Part shown: positions 25,436 to 33,691 of the stretch, piece after piece
How positions within the stretch are numbered: the stretch's first letter is position 1
Layout: each line of letters starts with the position of its first letter
Assembly (NCBI GenBank): GCA_964554365.1
Contig: CAZKOJ010000003.1
Span: 12,075 to 76,074 of the forward strand
Reading direction: 5' to 3'
DNA from: Clostridium_AM sp964554365
GTDB taxonomy: Bacteria > Bacillota > Clostridia > Clostridiales > Clostridiaceae
Length of the DNA stretch: 64,000 nt
Position numbers and translations under genes: made by a program
The notes under the pieces: model-generated
What the model saw: only the letters and a program-made list of their open reading frames with translations
Databases searched by the model: none
What the model was told of the DNA's origin: nothing

Positions 25436-26109
25436 TTCTGTACCTCAAATCTATAGCCGTAACCTCGTACAGTATGCACATAATCACTTTTGGAATCCAG
25501 TTTTATTCTTAATCTGTTAATATGTGTATCCACTGTTCTTAAGTCTCCATAATAATCATATCCCCATACTTTATCCAGTATCTGTTCTCTACTTAGTGCC
25601 TTGCCATAATTCTCAGAAAGGTAAGTCAAGAGCTCATATTCTTTAGGACTTAAATCAATTGTATACCCTTGGATAACTACCTGACGTGCATTGTGATCTA
25701 TTGTTAATCCATCAAATTCCTTAAGAACAGTCTCTGTTGGCGCTGTCCTTCGAAGTACAGCATTTACTCTTGCTATTAATATATTAGGACTAAATGGTTT
25801 TGCAATATACTCATCCGCTCCAATATCTAAGCCAAAAATTTCATCAAATTCTTCTCCCCTTGCAGTTAACATTATAATTGGAATTCTAGACTTTTTCCTT
25901 ATCTCTCTACACACAGTCCAGCCATCATATTCTGGAAGCATCACATCAAGAATTATTAAGTCTATATCATTTTCAATTGAAAACAAATCTAATGCTTTTC
26001 GTCCATCTTCTGCCTCAAGGGTAATATATCCTTCTCTTTTTAGAAAATCCGTTACAAGTTTTCTTATTAATGGCTCATCATCAACTACCAATATCTTTTT
26101 GTTATTCAT
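25432..26109 (-). CDS. OmpR/PhoB family response regulator
   Basis: 225 residues. The receiver domain has the acidic pair at 10-12 (VVDDEP), phospho-acceptor Asp55 (LIILDVMLPEYDGW) and the conserved AKPFS lysine; a winged-helix DNA-binding domain follows (SPKEYELLTYLSENYGKALS, VDTHINRLRIKLD). Two 11-bp direct repeats upstream (26154-26175) are typical binding sites for this family and resemble three repeats before the neighbouring glycosyltransferase operon. I infer that the regulator controls itself and that operon. Confidence 0.95.
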   Translation of the reverse strand: MNNKKILVVDDEPLIRKLVTDFLKREGYITLEAEDGRKALDLFSIENDIDLIILDVMLPEYDGWTVCREIRKKSRIPIIMLTARGEEFDEIFGLDIGADEYIAKPFSPNILIARVNAVLRRTAPTETVLKEFDGLTIDHNARQVVIQGYTIDLSPKEYELLTYLSENYGKALSREQILDKVWGYDYYGDLRTVDTHINRLRIKLDSKSDYVHTVRGYGYRFEVQK

Positions 26110-26153
26110 AATATTCCTCCATGAAAAAGCTACTAATTTTATTATAAAATACT

Positions 26154-26175
26154 TTTGTTACAATTTTGTCACAAA
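26154..26175 (-). promoter_or_regulatory. Tandem 11-bp repeats upstream of the response regulator
   Basis: TTTGTTACAAT and TTTGTCACAAA sit head to tail in 11-bp phase (plus-strand reading). On the minus strand a TATAAT (within TTTTATAATAAA, near 26143) follows at promoter distance. OmpR-family regulators bind such repeats. Confidence 0.55.
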
Positions 26176-26224
26176 TTGATTTATTATACAATAAATTTTA
26201 TAAATACATTCCTAATTTTTTTCC

Positions 26225-26260
26225 TGAAAAATGGCCAGTATTATTTATACTAGCCATTTT
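26225..26260 (-). terminator. Terminator of the glycosyltransferase operon
   Basis: AAAATGGC-AGTAT-like arms pair across 26227-26260, and the minus strand continues with a run of U. It separates the glycosylation operon from the two-component genes. Confidence 0.75.
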
Positions 26261-26306
26261 ATAATATTTTTATTTAGCCAAAGCCATTTTATTTGATGCT
26301 AAATTA

Positions 26307-28424
26307 CTAACTTTTTGTTGAAGTTTTAGCATTGGATTTTAAATCATATAACTGTTCAGAACTCATTCCTCCAGGTCTTTGGTTTTCTGAATTTTTAGAT
26401 TTATTATCGCTATTTTTATTTCCTGTTTGGTTACTTGTTGTATTTGAATCTTTCCACTCACTTTCTGATACAACTTTACCATTTTCTTTAACCCATGTCA
26501 TAATATCACTACTTGAATTTCCACCACCCATGCCTCCTACCATTACATATCTAATCTCTCCTTTACTAACCAACTGTTTAAATTGATCTAAAGTAATTAC
26601 TTTATCCGTTCCGAAGAAACCGCCAAGAGCCATTACTGATTCACCTGTATTAATTATAATATCTGAAGCATATCCATTCGTAGATGAAGTTACAAGAATA
26701 TACTTTTCATTGGTTTTATGACTTTTCAAAAATTCTGTAAGCTTTACATTGCTACTATTAGATCCATTCATAGCTCCTCCCATATTTGAACCACCCATTT
26801 CTTTTTTAGACATTAATGACAATCCAGCAGCTGGGAATGTTCCGGACACCTGATAAAATATGGCAGTAGAAGAACAAACTGTAGGTGCTACTAAAAGTCC
26901 AACTAAAGCTGTACTTACTAATATTTTTTTGAGTTTTATATTTTGATTTTTCATTAGATTGACAATAATGAGTATTACAGAGGATATAAAACATAAAGCT
27001 GACAATATTATCATTATAATTTTAGCAACATTTGATGTACTGTAATAATAAGATAATAACAACATTTGAGCTAATCCATCTACAATAAGTGATACTGGTA
27101 AAATCCAAGATTTCCATCCACCCTCTTTATAAAGCTGCCACATTGATACAATACCAATTCCTGTTAATGCTGCAATTGGTGCTGAAAGCATAGTTAAATA
27201 GTAAGGGTGAAATAATCCTTTAGTGAAGCTGAAATATATAAATTCAGGTAATAACCACGTAAACCATAATATTAATGATAATTTTCTTTTATTATCAAAA
27301 GGATTATTTAATTTTTCTTTTATTGCTGCTGCTGCAAATCCCAATATAGCAAGAGGTAAAAACCAACTTATTTGATCTGATAAACTATTACTTAAAAAAA
27401 GCCTTGTAATACTGGATTTCTCACTGCCACCAAAGGTTCCTCCACCTCCATTGCCTCCTTGACCTCTTTTTCCACTTGGACCTTCCTTACCATCTTGAGG
27501 AGGTGCCATTCCCCCTTGTCCTGGACCTGGGCCTTGGCTAGGAAGTGCTTGCATTTCACCACTGCCATTTTTAGATTGTGATGGACCTTGTCCACCGCCT
27601 CCAGGATTACCCCCACCTGAAGTTTTAGAACCACTAAGACCCAACCTCTCTAATCCATTATGTCCAATTATAAGTTCCATTTCTGTATTATTTGTACTAC
27701 TTCCTACATAAGGTCTATTTGCTGATGGTATTAAATCTACAGCAAAAGCCCAAGAAAATGAAACTAATAATAAAATAACTGAAGCTAAAGTTAGATGTAC
27801 TATTCTCTTTTTTATAGAAACTGCATTAGAAAGTAAATAAGTCATATATATGGATGGCACTATCATATATGCTTGAAGCATCTTTATATTAAAACCAACA
27901 CCTACTATTGCTAAACTTATTAAAAGATATTTTAATTTTCCTTTTTCAGCAGCTTTAGAAAGAGCTACGCAAGCTAAAAGTAATGCTAAAACAAGTAAGT
28001 TATCACAAGTATTATTCCTACTTACCGCTACAAAAACTGGTGTTACTGCAAGACATAATGCTGAAATCAATCCTGCTGCACTTCCAAAAGATCTTTTAAC
28101 AAGATAGTATATAATCCCAACTGAAATTACCCCAGCTAAAGCCTGTGGTAAAATTATACTCCATCCACTAAAACCAAATATTTTAGCAGATATAGCTTGA
28201 ATCCAAAATCCTAAAGGTGGCTTATCAATAGTTACAAAAGATGCTGGATCAAAGGATACAAAGAAAAAATTTTTAAAACTCATGGTCATACTTTTTACAC
28301 CTGCAGCATAATATTGATTTGCATATCCTTCTATATTTAGATTAGTAAAATTTAATACTGCAGATACTATTAAAATTAGTGCTAATCCAAATGTTTCTTT
28401 TGTAAATTTTATTTTTTTCTTCAC
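26307..28424 (-). CDS. GT39/ArnT-family membrane glycosyltransferase
   Basis: 705 residues from GTG 28424, 8 bases after GAGGAGG. About eleven to thirteen membrane segments, with the family signature near the N-terminus: an acidic GYANQYYAAGVKSM region, then FVTIDKPPLGFWIQA. PMT/ArnT-type enzymes transfer a sugar from a polyprenyl-phosphate carrier to an acceptor outside the membrane. An unusual Gly/Pro-rich, Asn/Ser-poor loop of about 60 residues occupies about 270-330, and a shorter Gly/Ser/Asn stretch lies near 535-550. The C-terminus is a soluble outside domain ending in a Ser/Asn/Lys-rich tail. It is third in an operon with a GT2 enzyme and GtrA, the usual trio for lipid-linked sugar export and transfer. 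Confidence 0.88.
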   Translation of the reverse strand: MKKKIKFTKETFGLALILIVSAVLNFTNLNIEGYANQYYAAGVKSMTMSFKNFFFVSFDPASFVTIDKPPLGFWIQAISAKIFGFSGWSIILPQALAGVISVGIIYYLVKRSFGSAAGLISALCLAVTPVFVAVSRNNTCDNLLVLALLLACVALSKAAEKGKLKYLLISLAIVGVGFNIKMLQAYMIVPSIYMTYLLSNAVSIKKRIVHLTLASVILLLVSFSWAFAVDLIPSANRPYVGSSTNNTEMELIIGHNGLERLGLSGSKTSGGGNPGGGGQGPSQSKNGSGEMQALPSQGPGPGQGGMAPPQDGKEGPSGKRGQGGNGGGGTFGGSEKSSITRLFLSNSLSDQISWFLPLAILGFAAAAIKEKLNNPFDNKRKLSLILWFTWLLPEFIYFSFTKGLFHPYYLTMLSAPIAALTGIGIVSMWQLYKEGGWKSWILPVSLIVDGLAQMLLLSYYYSTSNVAKIIMIILSALCFISSVILIIVNLMKNQNIKLKKILVSTALVGLLVAPTVCSSTAIFYQVSGTFPAAGLSLMSKKEMGGSNMGGAMNGSNSSNVKLTEFLKSHKTNEKYILVTSSTNGYASDIIINTGESVMALGGFFGTDKVITLDQFKQLVSKGEIRYVMVGGMGGGNSSSDIMTWVKENGKVVSESEWKDSNTTSNQTGNKNSDNKSKNSENQRPGGMSSEQLYDLKSNAKTSTKS

Positions 28425-28437
28425 TTTTAAATCCTCC

Positions 28438-28856
28438 TCAATTGAATATCCAAAGTTTATATGCAAGAAAGTTTGTTACTTGAGCTATTAAAGTAACAAT
28501 TATTTTCGATACATATACATTAAAATTAAAGTGTTTTACTAACAGATTTATAACCAATATTGTAATTGTAAGGGAAATTAAGTTAACCACAATAAATTTC
28601 AAAAACTCATGAAATGTCTTCTTATTGGCATTTCTATCTTTAAACGTCCATCTTTGTTAAACATGAAACTGTTTGCCACTCCACAGCTGTATCCTATAGC
28701 TTGGCCTACAATATAATTTACTCCAAATAAACTGTGAAGCATTGTAAATATCATAAAATCTATGAGAGTATTTGCTACTCCTATAACAGAAAAACGGCTT
28801 AATTGTTTAAACTTTCCATGAAAAAAATAACTGGTTATATTAACTACTAATTTCAT
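28438..28856 (-). pseudogene. gtrA: GtrA family flippase-like protein, interrupted by a frameshift
   Basis: The first 70 or so codons encode a GtrA domain (FSVIGVANTLIDFMIFTMLH, VANSFMFNK), then the frame breaks near 28651-28655 and stops early at 28599. In the next frame the expected remainder is present without a gap: WTFKDRNANKKTFHEFLKF, then two membrane segments and AYKLWIFN, stopping at 28438. Adding one base to the short A-run before GATGG restores a 139-residue, four-membrane-segment protein of normal length. GtrA proteins are thought to help flip polyprenyl-linked sugars. The loss may be real, phase-variable, or a sequencing error. Confidence 0.8.
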
Positions 28857-29808
28857 ATTTTTTATCAACTCTCTTGTAATTTATTGTGCTGTCAATTATA
28901 TAAATAGGTCTTCCTTTGCTTTCATCAAAAATTCTTCCAATATACTGTCCCATTATGCCAATGGTACCAAGCATTACTCCAAACATCATAAGATTAGTTG
29001 CTATAATCAATCCAAGGTTTATTATTTCTGTTCTCTTAATTATGTCTTTTATAATAACAACAACCGTTGAAATCATTCCTACTAAAAAAGCTGCGCCTCC
29101 AAGGTATCCAGCAATTTCAAGTGGTTTATATGAGAAAGAAGTTATACCATCAAAAGCTAGCTTCATCATTTTTTTCAAAGGATATTTAGTATCCCCAGCA
29201 AATCTCTCCTGTCTTACAAATTCCACATAAGTCTGCTTATATCCAACCCAGCTAACAAGTCCTCTTACATATCTATTTTTTTCAGGAAGTGCCACCATAG
29301 CATCGCATACCTTTCGGTCTATAAGTCTAAAATCTCCTGTATCTACAGGAATATCAATAATAATCATATTTTTTAATATCCTATAAAACATCTTAGCAGT
29401 AAATCTTTTTAAAAACGATTCCCCTTCTCTTTTTATTCTCTTTCCATATACAACCTCATACCCTTCCTTCCATTTTTCAATCATCTTTAGAATGACTTCT
29501 GGAGGATCTTGAAGATCTGCATCAATTACAATAGTGGCATCTCCCAATGCTAAATCCATTCCTGCTGTTATAGCAGCTTGATGACCAAAATTTCGCGAAA
29601 AGTTGATAAGTTTTATTTTTTCATCATTTCTACATATATTTTCTACCTTATCTCTTGTTTTATCTCTACTTCCATCATTTATAAATATAATTTCGTAATT
29701 TTCTTTAGTACACTCTATAACATTTTTTAATCTTTTATAAGTTTCATCAATAACAAGTTCTTCGTTATACAAAGGCACTATGACAGAATAAACTATTCTA
29801 TTTCTCAT
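28840..29808 (-). CDS. Family 2 glycosyltransferase (GtrB/dolichol-phosphate-sugar synthase type)
   Basis: 322 residues. The GT-A domain spans about 1-230 with IVPLYNEE, the nucleotide-binding FINDGSRDKT, the metal-binding DADLQDPPE and SRNFGHQAAITAGMDLALGD. Two C-terminal membrane segments (about 232-258 and 268-292) anchor it. Such enzymes charge polyprenyl phosphate with a sugar on the inner face of the membrane. It is the first gene of the gtrB-gtrA-GT39 operon; its end overlaps the gtrA start. Three 11-bp repeats upstream (29928-29960) suggest control by the adjacent two-component system. Confidence 0.93.
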   Translation of the reverse strand: MRNRIVYSVIVPLYNEELVIDETYKRLKNVIECTKENYEIIFINDGSRDKTRDKVENICRNDEKIKLINFSRNFGHQAAITAGMDLALGDATIVIDADLQDPPEVILKMIEKWKEGYEVVYGKRIKREGESFLKRFTAKMFYRILKNMIIIDIPVDTGDFRLIDRKVCDAMVALPEKNRYVRGLVSWVGYKQTYVEFVRQERFAGDTKYPLKKMMKLAFDGITSFSYKPLEIAGYLGGAAFLVGMISTVVVIIKDIIKRTEIINLGLIIATNLMMFGVMLGTIGIMGQYIGRIFDESKGRPIYIIDSTINYKRVDKKYEISS

Positions 29809-29927
29809 TTATCTCACCTCAATCATTAATATATTTTTGCTGCATTTCACAGCTATGGCATTTTTATGCCTCCGATTCTCTTAAATCAAGATTTACTTGA
29901 TATATGTATTTTAGCTTTAAATTGTTA

Positions 29928-29960
29928 CAGTTTAATCACAGTTTAATCACAACTTAACTA
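29928..29960 (-). promoter_or_regulatory. Three tandem 11-bp repeats before the glycosylation operon
   Basis: CAGTTTAATCA (29928-29938), CAGTTTAATCA (29939-29949) and CAACTTAACTA (29950-29960) follow one another exactly in 11-bp phase; the first two are identical. This is the classic layout of an OmpR/PhoB-family operator. The minus-strand half-site GTGATTAAA resembles the sites before the local response regulator. Confidence 0.65.
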
Positions 29961-29996
29961 CAATATTAAAGATGAGTGTTAGAGTCAGATATGGGA

Positions 29997-30030
29997 TAAA
30001 AAAATACCGTCAGCCAAAATGCTAACGGTA
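29997..30030 (-). terminator. Terminator of the second MCP gene
   Basis: On the minus strand TACCGTTAGC pairs with GCTGACGGTA around ATTTTG and is followed by a U-run. Confidence 0.8.
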
Positions 30031-30071
30031 ATGTTTTGTTAATTGATTTTGCTAATTATATTAATCTCCAA

Positions 30072-31772
30072 TTAATTTTCTATGCAAATATCTGCCATAA
30101 TTACTCCAATTATATTTCCATCTGAATCCTTAAAAGGTTCAGAGATTGTAATACAGTAATTATAAGTTGTATTAGAAATATAAGGTTCAGTAGAATATTC
30201 TTCTCCTTGAACAGCTTGTTTAAAATAAGGCCTGTATGTGAAATCATTACCTATATTGTTATTAACATTTGCAGATTTCATTATACCTTCTTTATCAATA
30301 AGTGATACTAACTCAAATTGGGTATATGTTTTAACTTTTTCTTTGAAAAAGTCTGAAGCATTGTCAATCCCTATACCCTGCTTATTTATATCCATATTGA
30401 AATTTTTAAGTATTTGGAGTCCTTCCTTCATTAAAGTTTTTTCCTTTTCACCAATACCAATATTTTTAACAAAGGCTTTTAATTTTTTATCAATATCATC
30501 AGCTGTACTATTCATTTTTACAACAAGCCCATTCATTTCATGCATTGAAGCAAGCTGTTCTTCACAAGATGCGGAAACCTCCTCAGAAAATGCCACGGAT
30601 TCCTGTGTTGTCGATGATATTTCTTTAATGAGTTCCGTTACATTAGAAGTAATTTTCATTGTACTTTCTGCCAATTCATTAATTTGAGCTACCGCACTAA
30701 AAGTAGATTGTGTTGATTCTACAATTTTAGCAAAAGAGCTTTTTGATTCATCTGCATATTTTATATCCTTTTCTATTTCACTTACCTGATTACTTGTTTC
30801 CGATGTAATGTTTTCAATTGTTGAAGTAATGTTTTTAATTAATTCTTTTATTTCACCAACTGAAACAGATGATTGTTCTGCAAGTTTCCTAACTTCATCC
30901 GCTACAACTGAAAATCCTTTTCCACTTTCTCCCGCCCTTGCTGCTTCAATTGCTGCATTAAGTGCAAGTAAATTAGTCTTTTCACTAATATCAGTTACAA
31001 CTTTAGTAATATTATTAATTTTATCTGCCTGGATTTTCAGTTGATTAACACTTGTTGCAAGATGTGTAGTGGTTTTACCTGTGTTATCCATTTTGACAAT
31101 TAATTTACTGAAAAGTTTACTGTTTATTTTTACAATTTCCATCATTTCCTGTGCAACCACTTTAGTTTTTCCTGCTTGCTCCATAATTATTTTATTATTA
31201 TCAGCCATTTTTTTTGCACTTTCTTCTGTCAAAATAGTTGCTTCTGATTGATGATTTGTCCCTTCTGCAATAGACTGCATTGAATTTGCTATTTCATTTG
31301 AAGCTTTCTCTGTATTTTTGGAACTACCACTGATTGTAAATGCAAGCTCTCTATTCTTATCAGATATCTCACCAATTTGACACAACACCCTTTTAGTGTT
31401 ATTTATAATTTTATTTACATCTAAAGCAATTGTTTTTAAAATGCCTTCTTCCTTTACCCTTGTTGAAAGTTGGCCATCTGCTATATCTGTAATATTTTTT
31501 TTAAATGTATCAACACCTGCAAATATGTTATTAATGTATATTGTTATTATTATTAATATTAAAATAGTGCAGGCCATTGCAGTAACTGCAACCGCTATTA
31601 CAATGCTTGGTCTAATTTTAGATAATATTTCATTTGTTTTTACCATAGAACTAAGCTCACTATTAACAGCACTTTTTACTAAAAAATTTGTTATATAGGA
31701 TATTATTATACCTGATATTAAAAATCCAATAAAAAATGCACTTGTAAGTACTGTTATTATTTTCTTTTTCAT
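30072..31772 (-). CDS. Methyl-accepting chemotaxis protein with C-terminal Cache-like sensor
   Basis: 566 residues from ATG 31772; the GTG 12 bases upstream lies inside the GGAGTG ribosome site. Two closely spaced membrane segments (about 8-30 and 58-80) leave only a short outside loop, so there is no external ligand domain. HAMP (about 82-130) and the signalling domain with tip EKTNLLALNAAIEAARAGES follow. After residue 440 a cytoplasmic domain resembles one half of a PDC/Cache fold: KTYTQFELVSLIDKEGIM, DFTYRPYFKQAVQGE and NYCITISEPFKDSDGNIIGV. This places the sensor after the signalling hairpin, inside the cell. It probably detects an internal metabolite. Confidence 0.88.
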   Translation of the reverse strand: MKKKIITVLTSAFFIGFLISGIIISYITNFLVKSAVNSELSSMVKTNEILSKIRPSIVIAVAVTAMACTILILIIITIYINNIFAGVDTFKKNITDIADGQLSTRVKEEGILKTIALDVNKIINNTKRVLCQIGEISDKNRELAFTISGSSKNTEKASNEIANSMQSIAEGTNHQSEATILTEESAKKMADNNKIIMEQAGKTKVVAQEMMEIVKINSKLFSKLIVKMDNTGKTTTHLATSVNQLKIQADKINNITKVVTDISEKTNLLALNAAIEAARAGESGKGFSVVADEVRKLAEQSSVSVGEIKELIKNITSTIENITSETSNQVSEIEKDIKYADESKSSFAKIVESTQSTFSAVAQINELAESTMKITSNVTELIKEISSTTQESVAFSEEVSASCEEQLASMHEMNGLVVKMNSTADDIDKKLKAFVKNIGIGEKEKTLMKEGLQILKNFNMDINKQGIGIDNASDFFKEKVKTYTQFELVSLIDKEGIMKSANVNNNIGNDFTYRPYFKQAVQGEEYSTEPYISNTTYNYCITISEPFKDSDGNIIGVIMADICIEN

Positions 31773-32172
31773 AAGTTTTCTCACTCCTCATTTTATTAAA
31801 ATTCATTTCTATAATATTCCAAACGTTTACATTATATCAAATTTGTTTGATATTGTAACCATTTTTTTCATATTTAAGTTAAGAAGTACATATATAGTAA
31901 TATAACCCATGTGTTTACTTAATTTTTGCTCTATGCATTTTCTACATTTACTACATTATTCTATTAAAAACTGTACTTATGCTCTTATTTTTTAACATTC
32001 TCAATTCCTAAATAATTTAATATGTATTTGAATTATTTTATATACTTTCAAAAACAAAATTCCATATTTGACCTGAAAATGTATATTTTTCGAATTTTAA
32101 AAGGTTTTTTTAATGCTTTGTCGAATTATAATATTCTGCAATTAAATATTAAATTTTAGGAGGTACAAATTT
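31773..32172. other. Divergent intergenic region with an operator-like dyad
   Basis: This 400-base region separates the MCP and DUF975 genes. The perfect dyad ATATCAAA-TTTG-TTTGATAT at 31834-31853 lies about 65 bases upstream of the MCP start and could be a regulator site. The rest is AT-rich with no ORF. Confidence 0.45.
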
Positions 32173-32868
32173 TTGGAAATTAACAGCGAACTAGTAAAGA
32201 AGAATTCTTTACTAAGAAAATCATCAAGGGAACAATTAAAAGGTAATTGGGGTAAAGCAATATTATTATGTTTTATATTCTCACTTATAGTTGGATTACC
32301 TGGAGGTGCTAATGGCATTGCTAATACTAATGCTAATATTGGGTTAGCTGATCCTTCCGAGATCGTATCCGGAATGCTAGTGAAAACATCCATATCCACC
32401 ATAATAACCTTAATACTATCTGCCCCGCTTACTTTTGGGCTTGCTTCATGCTTTATTAAACTTGTTAGAAAGGAACCTTTTAGGCTAGAGAATCTGTTTG
32501 ATGGATTTCATCATTTTGTTTCTGCACTTGTATTAATATTATTACAATCTATATTTATACTTTTATGGTCATTACTTCTTATAATACCTGGAATTATCGC
32601 TCAATATAGATACCGTATGGCATTTTATATACTAAATGATAATCCTGAAATGGGTGCATTAGAAGCCTTGAGAGAAAGCAAACAAATGATGGTAGGCTAT
32701 AAATGGAAGCTATTTTGTCTTGACTTTAGTTTTATAGGCTGGGCATTACTTTCCTGCCTTACTTTGGGAATAGGTCTTTTATGGTTAGTTCCTTATATTA
32801 ACGCATCTATTGCGAATTTTTATCAAAATTTAAAAGATGCGTCTGAAACAAATTCTAATATAGAATAA
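32173..32868 (+). CDS. DUF975 family membrane protein
   Basis: 231 residues from TTG 32173, 9 bases after AGGAGGT. A basic N-terminal stretch (SLLRKSSREQLKGNWGKAIL) is typical of DUF975, followed by about five membrane segments and the family block LLLIIPGIIAQYRYRMAFYI, then ALEALRESKQMMVGYKWKLF. Family members are integral membrane proteins of unknown function. It ends at a bidirectional terminator shared with the convergent RDD gene and sits at the edge of a membrane-protein cluster that includes RDD, SpoIIM-like and MoxR proteins. Confidence 0.9.
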   Translation: MEINSELVKKNSLLRKSSREQLKGNWGKAILLCFIFSLIVGLPGGANGIANTNANIGLADPSEIVSGMLVKTSISTIITLILSAPLTFGLASCFIKLVRKEPFRLENLFDGFHHFVSALVLILLQSIFILLWSLLLIIPGIIAQYRYRMAFYILNDNPEMGALEALRESKQMMVGYKWKLFCLDFSFIGWALLSCLTLGIGLLWLVPYINASIANFYQNLKDASETNSNIE

Positions 32869-32873
32869 AATAT

Positions 32874-32910
32874 AAAACATCCATGTGCCAAAAGGTACAT
32901 GGATGTTTTT
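32874..32910. terminator. Bidirectional terminator between DUF975 and RDD genes
   Basis: AAAACATCCATGT pairs with ACATGGATGTTTT around an 11-base loop, with a T-run on the plus strand and an A-run on the other side. Confidence 0.85.
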
Positions 32911-32930
32911 ATAAGCATAAAATATGTCTA

Positions 32931-33623
32931 TTATAGACTATCTATAAAATTCTCCCACTCATTTAAAATTCCTAATTTTTTAAATTTTTTTGTGAAATGA
33001 GCTCTTAATTCTTCTCTTATCTCTGAACAATCGTCCATATTGTTCTTACGTTCAAAATATTCTCTAAGCAATTCATTCTCTTCTTTTGATATATAATAGC
33101 TAAAATTTTCATTGTTTTTTTCTAATCTTTCAAGTGTAATTGGACGATTTTTATTTTCCTCAATCACAACAATGGTAGATGCAGCGAAATCACCTAATCT
33201 CTTATGTTTCTTTGAGAAAAACATAAGTACCACACCTACGCCAAACATATCTATAAATAATCTAAATAGATTTCTTATGGCGGAATGTTTTAATGTTAGT
33301 GGCTGCCCATTATCTCTTATTGTTCTAAGTTTAAGAACTTTTTTCCCAAAAGTCTGTCCATTCATATTAAGTTCCATATAAATAAAATAGCCATAACTTA
33401 TTAGCATACTTATAATTATTGCTATACCAATAATCCAACCATAATATTGCTCATAAAATTCAATTGAGAAGTGTTTTATAAGCAATATGGTAATAAGAAG
33501 TATTATATAAATTAAACTTTGAGCAGCAGTATCAATAAGTGCAGCCCCTGCACGTGAGGCTGCATCTGCCAAAGTATATTCCACTTCTATGTTTTCAGGG
33601 GTTGTAATTTTAATTTTTTTCAT
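32931..33623 (-). CDS. RDD family membrane protein
   Basis: 230 residues from ATG 33623, 6 bases after TTGGAGTG; in-frame codons further upstream have no ribosome site. The RDD signature appears at about 20-30 (ASRAGAALIDTAAQS, here Arg-Ala-Gly/Asp) with three membrane segments, QTFGKKVLKLRTIRDNGQPL and HKRLGDFAASTIVVIEE. A charged soluble tail of about 80 residues follows. RDD proteins are often found with SpoIIM-like, MoxR and DUF58 genes, as here. The gene is divergent from the SpoIIM-like gene with about 70 bases between starts. Confidence 0.9.
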   Translation of the reverse strand: MKKIKITTPENIEVEYTLADAASRAGAALIDTAAQSLIYIILLITILLIKHFSIEFYEQYYGWIIGIAIIISMLISYGYFIYMELNMNGQTFGKKVLKLRTIRDNGQPLTLKHSAIRNLFRLFIDMFGVGVVLMFFSKKHKRLGDFAASTIVVIEENKNRPITLERLEKNNENFSYYISKEENELLREYFERKNNMDDCSEIREELRAHFTKKFKKLGILNEWENFIDSL

Positions 33624-33691
33624 AATATCACTCCAATACATGTATACACAATTTAATACTAATCTGTTAAAATGGATATGAGGTGAAAGCA

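Noticed and set aside
27392..27634. Open frame overlapping the Gly-rich loop of the ArnT-like gene
   Set aside because: It is a by-product of the GC-rich low-complexity codons in the real frame; no start signal and no family resemblance.
28599..28868. Programmed ribosomal frameshift in gtrA
   Set aside because: No heptanucleotide slip site or downstream pseudoknot is obvious, and GtrA families do not use recoding; a simple one-base loss is more economical.
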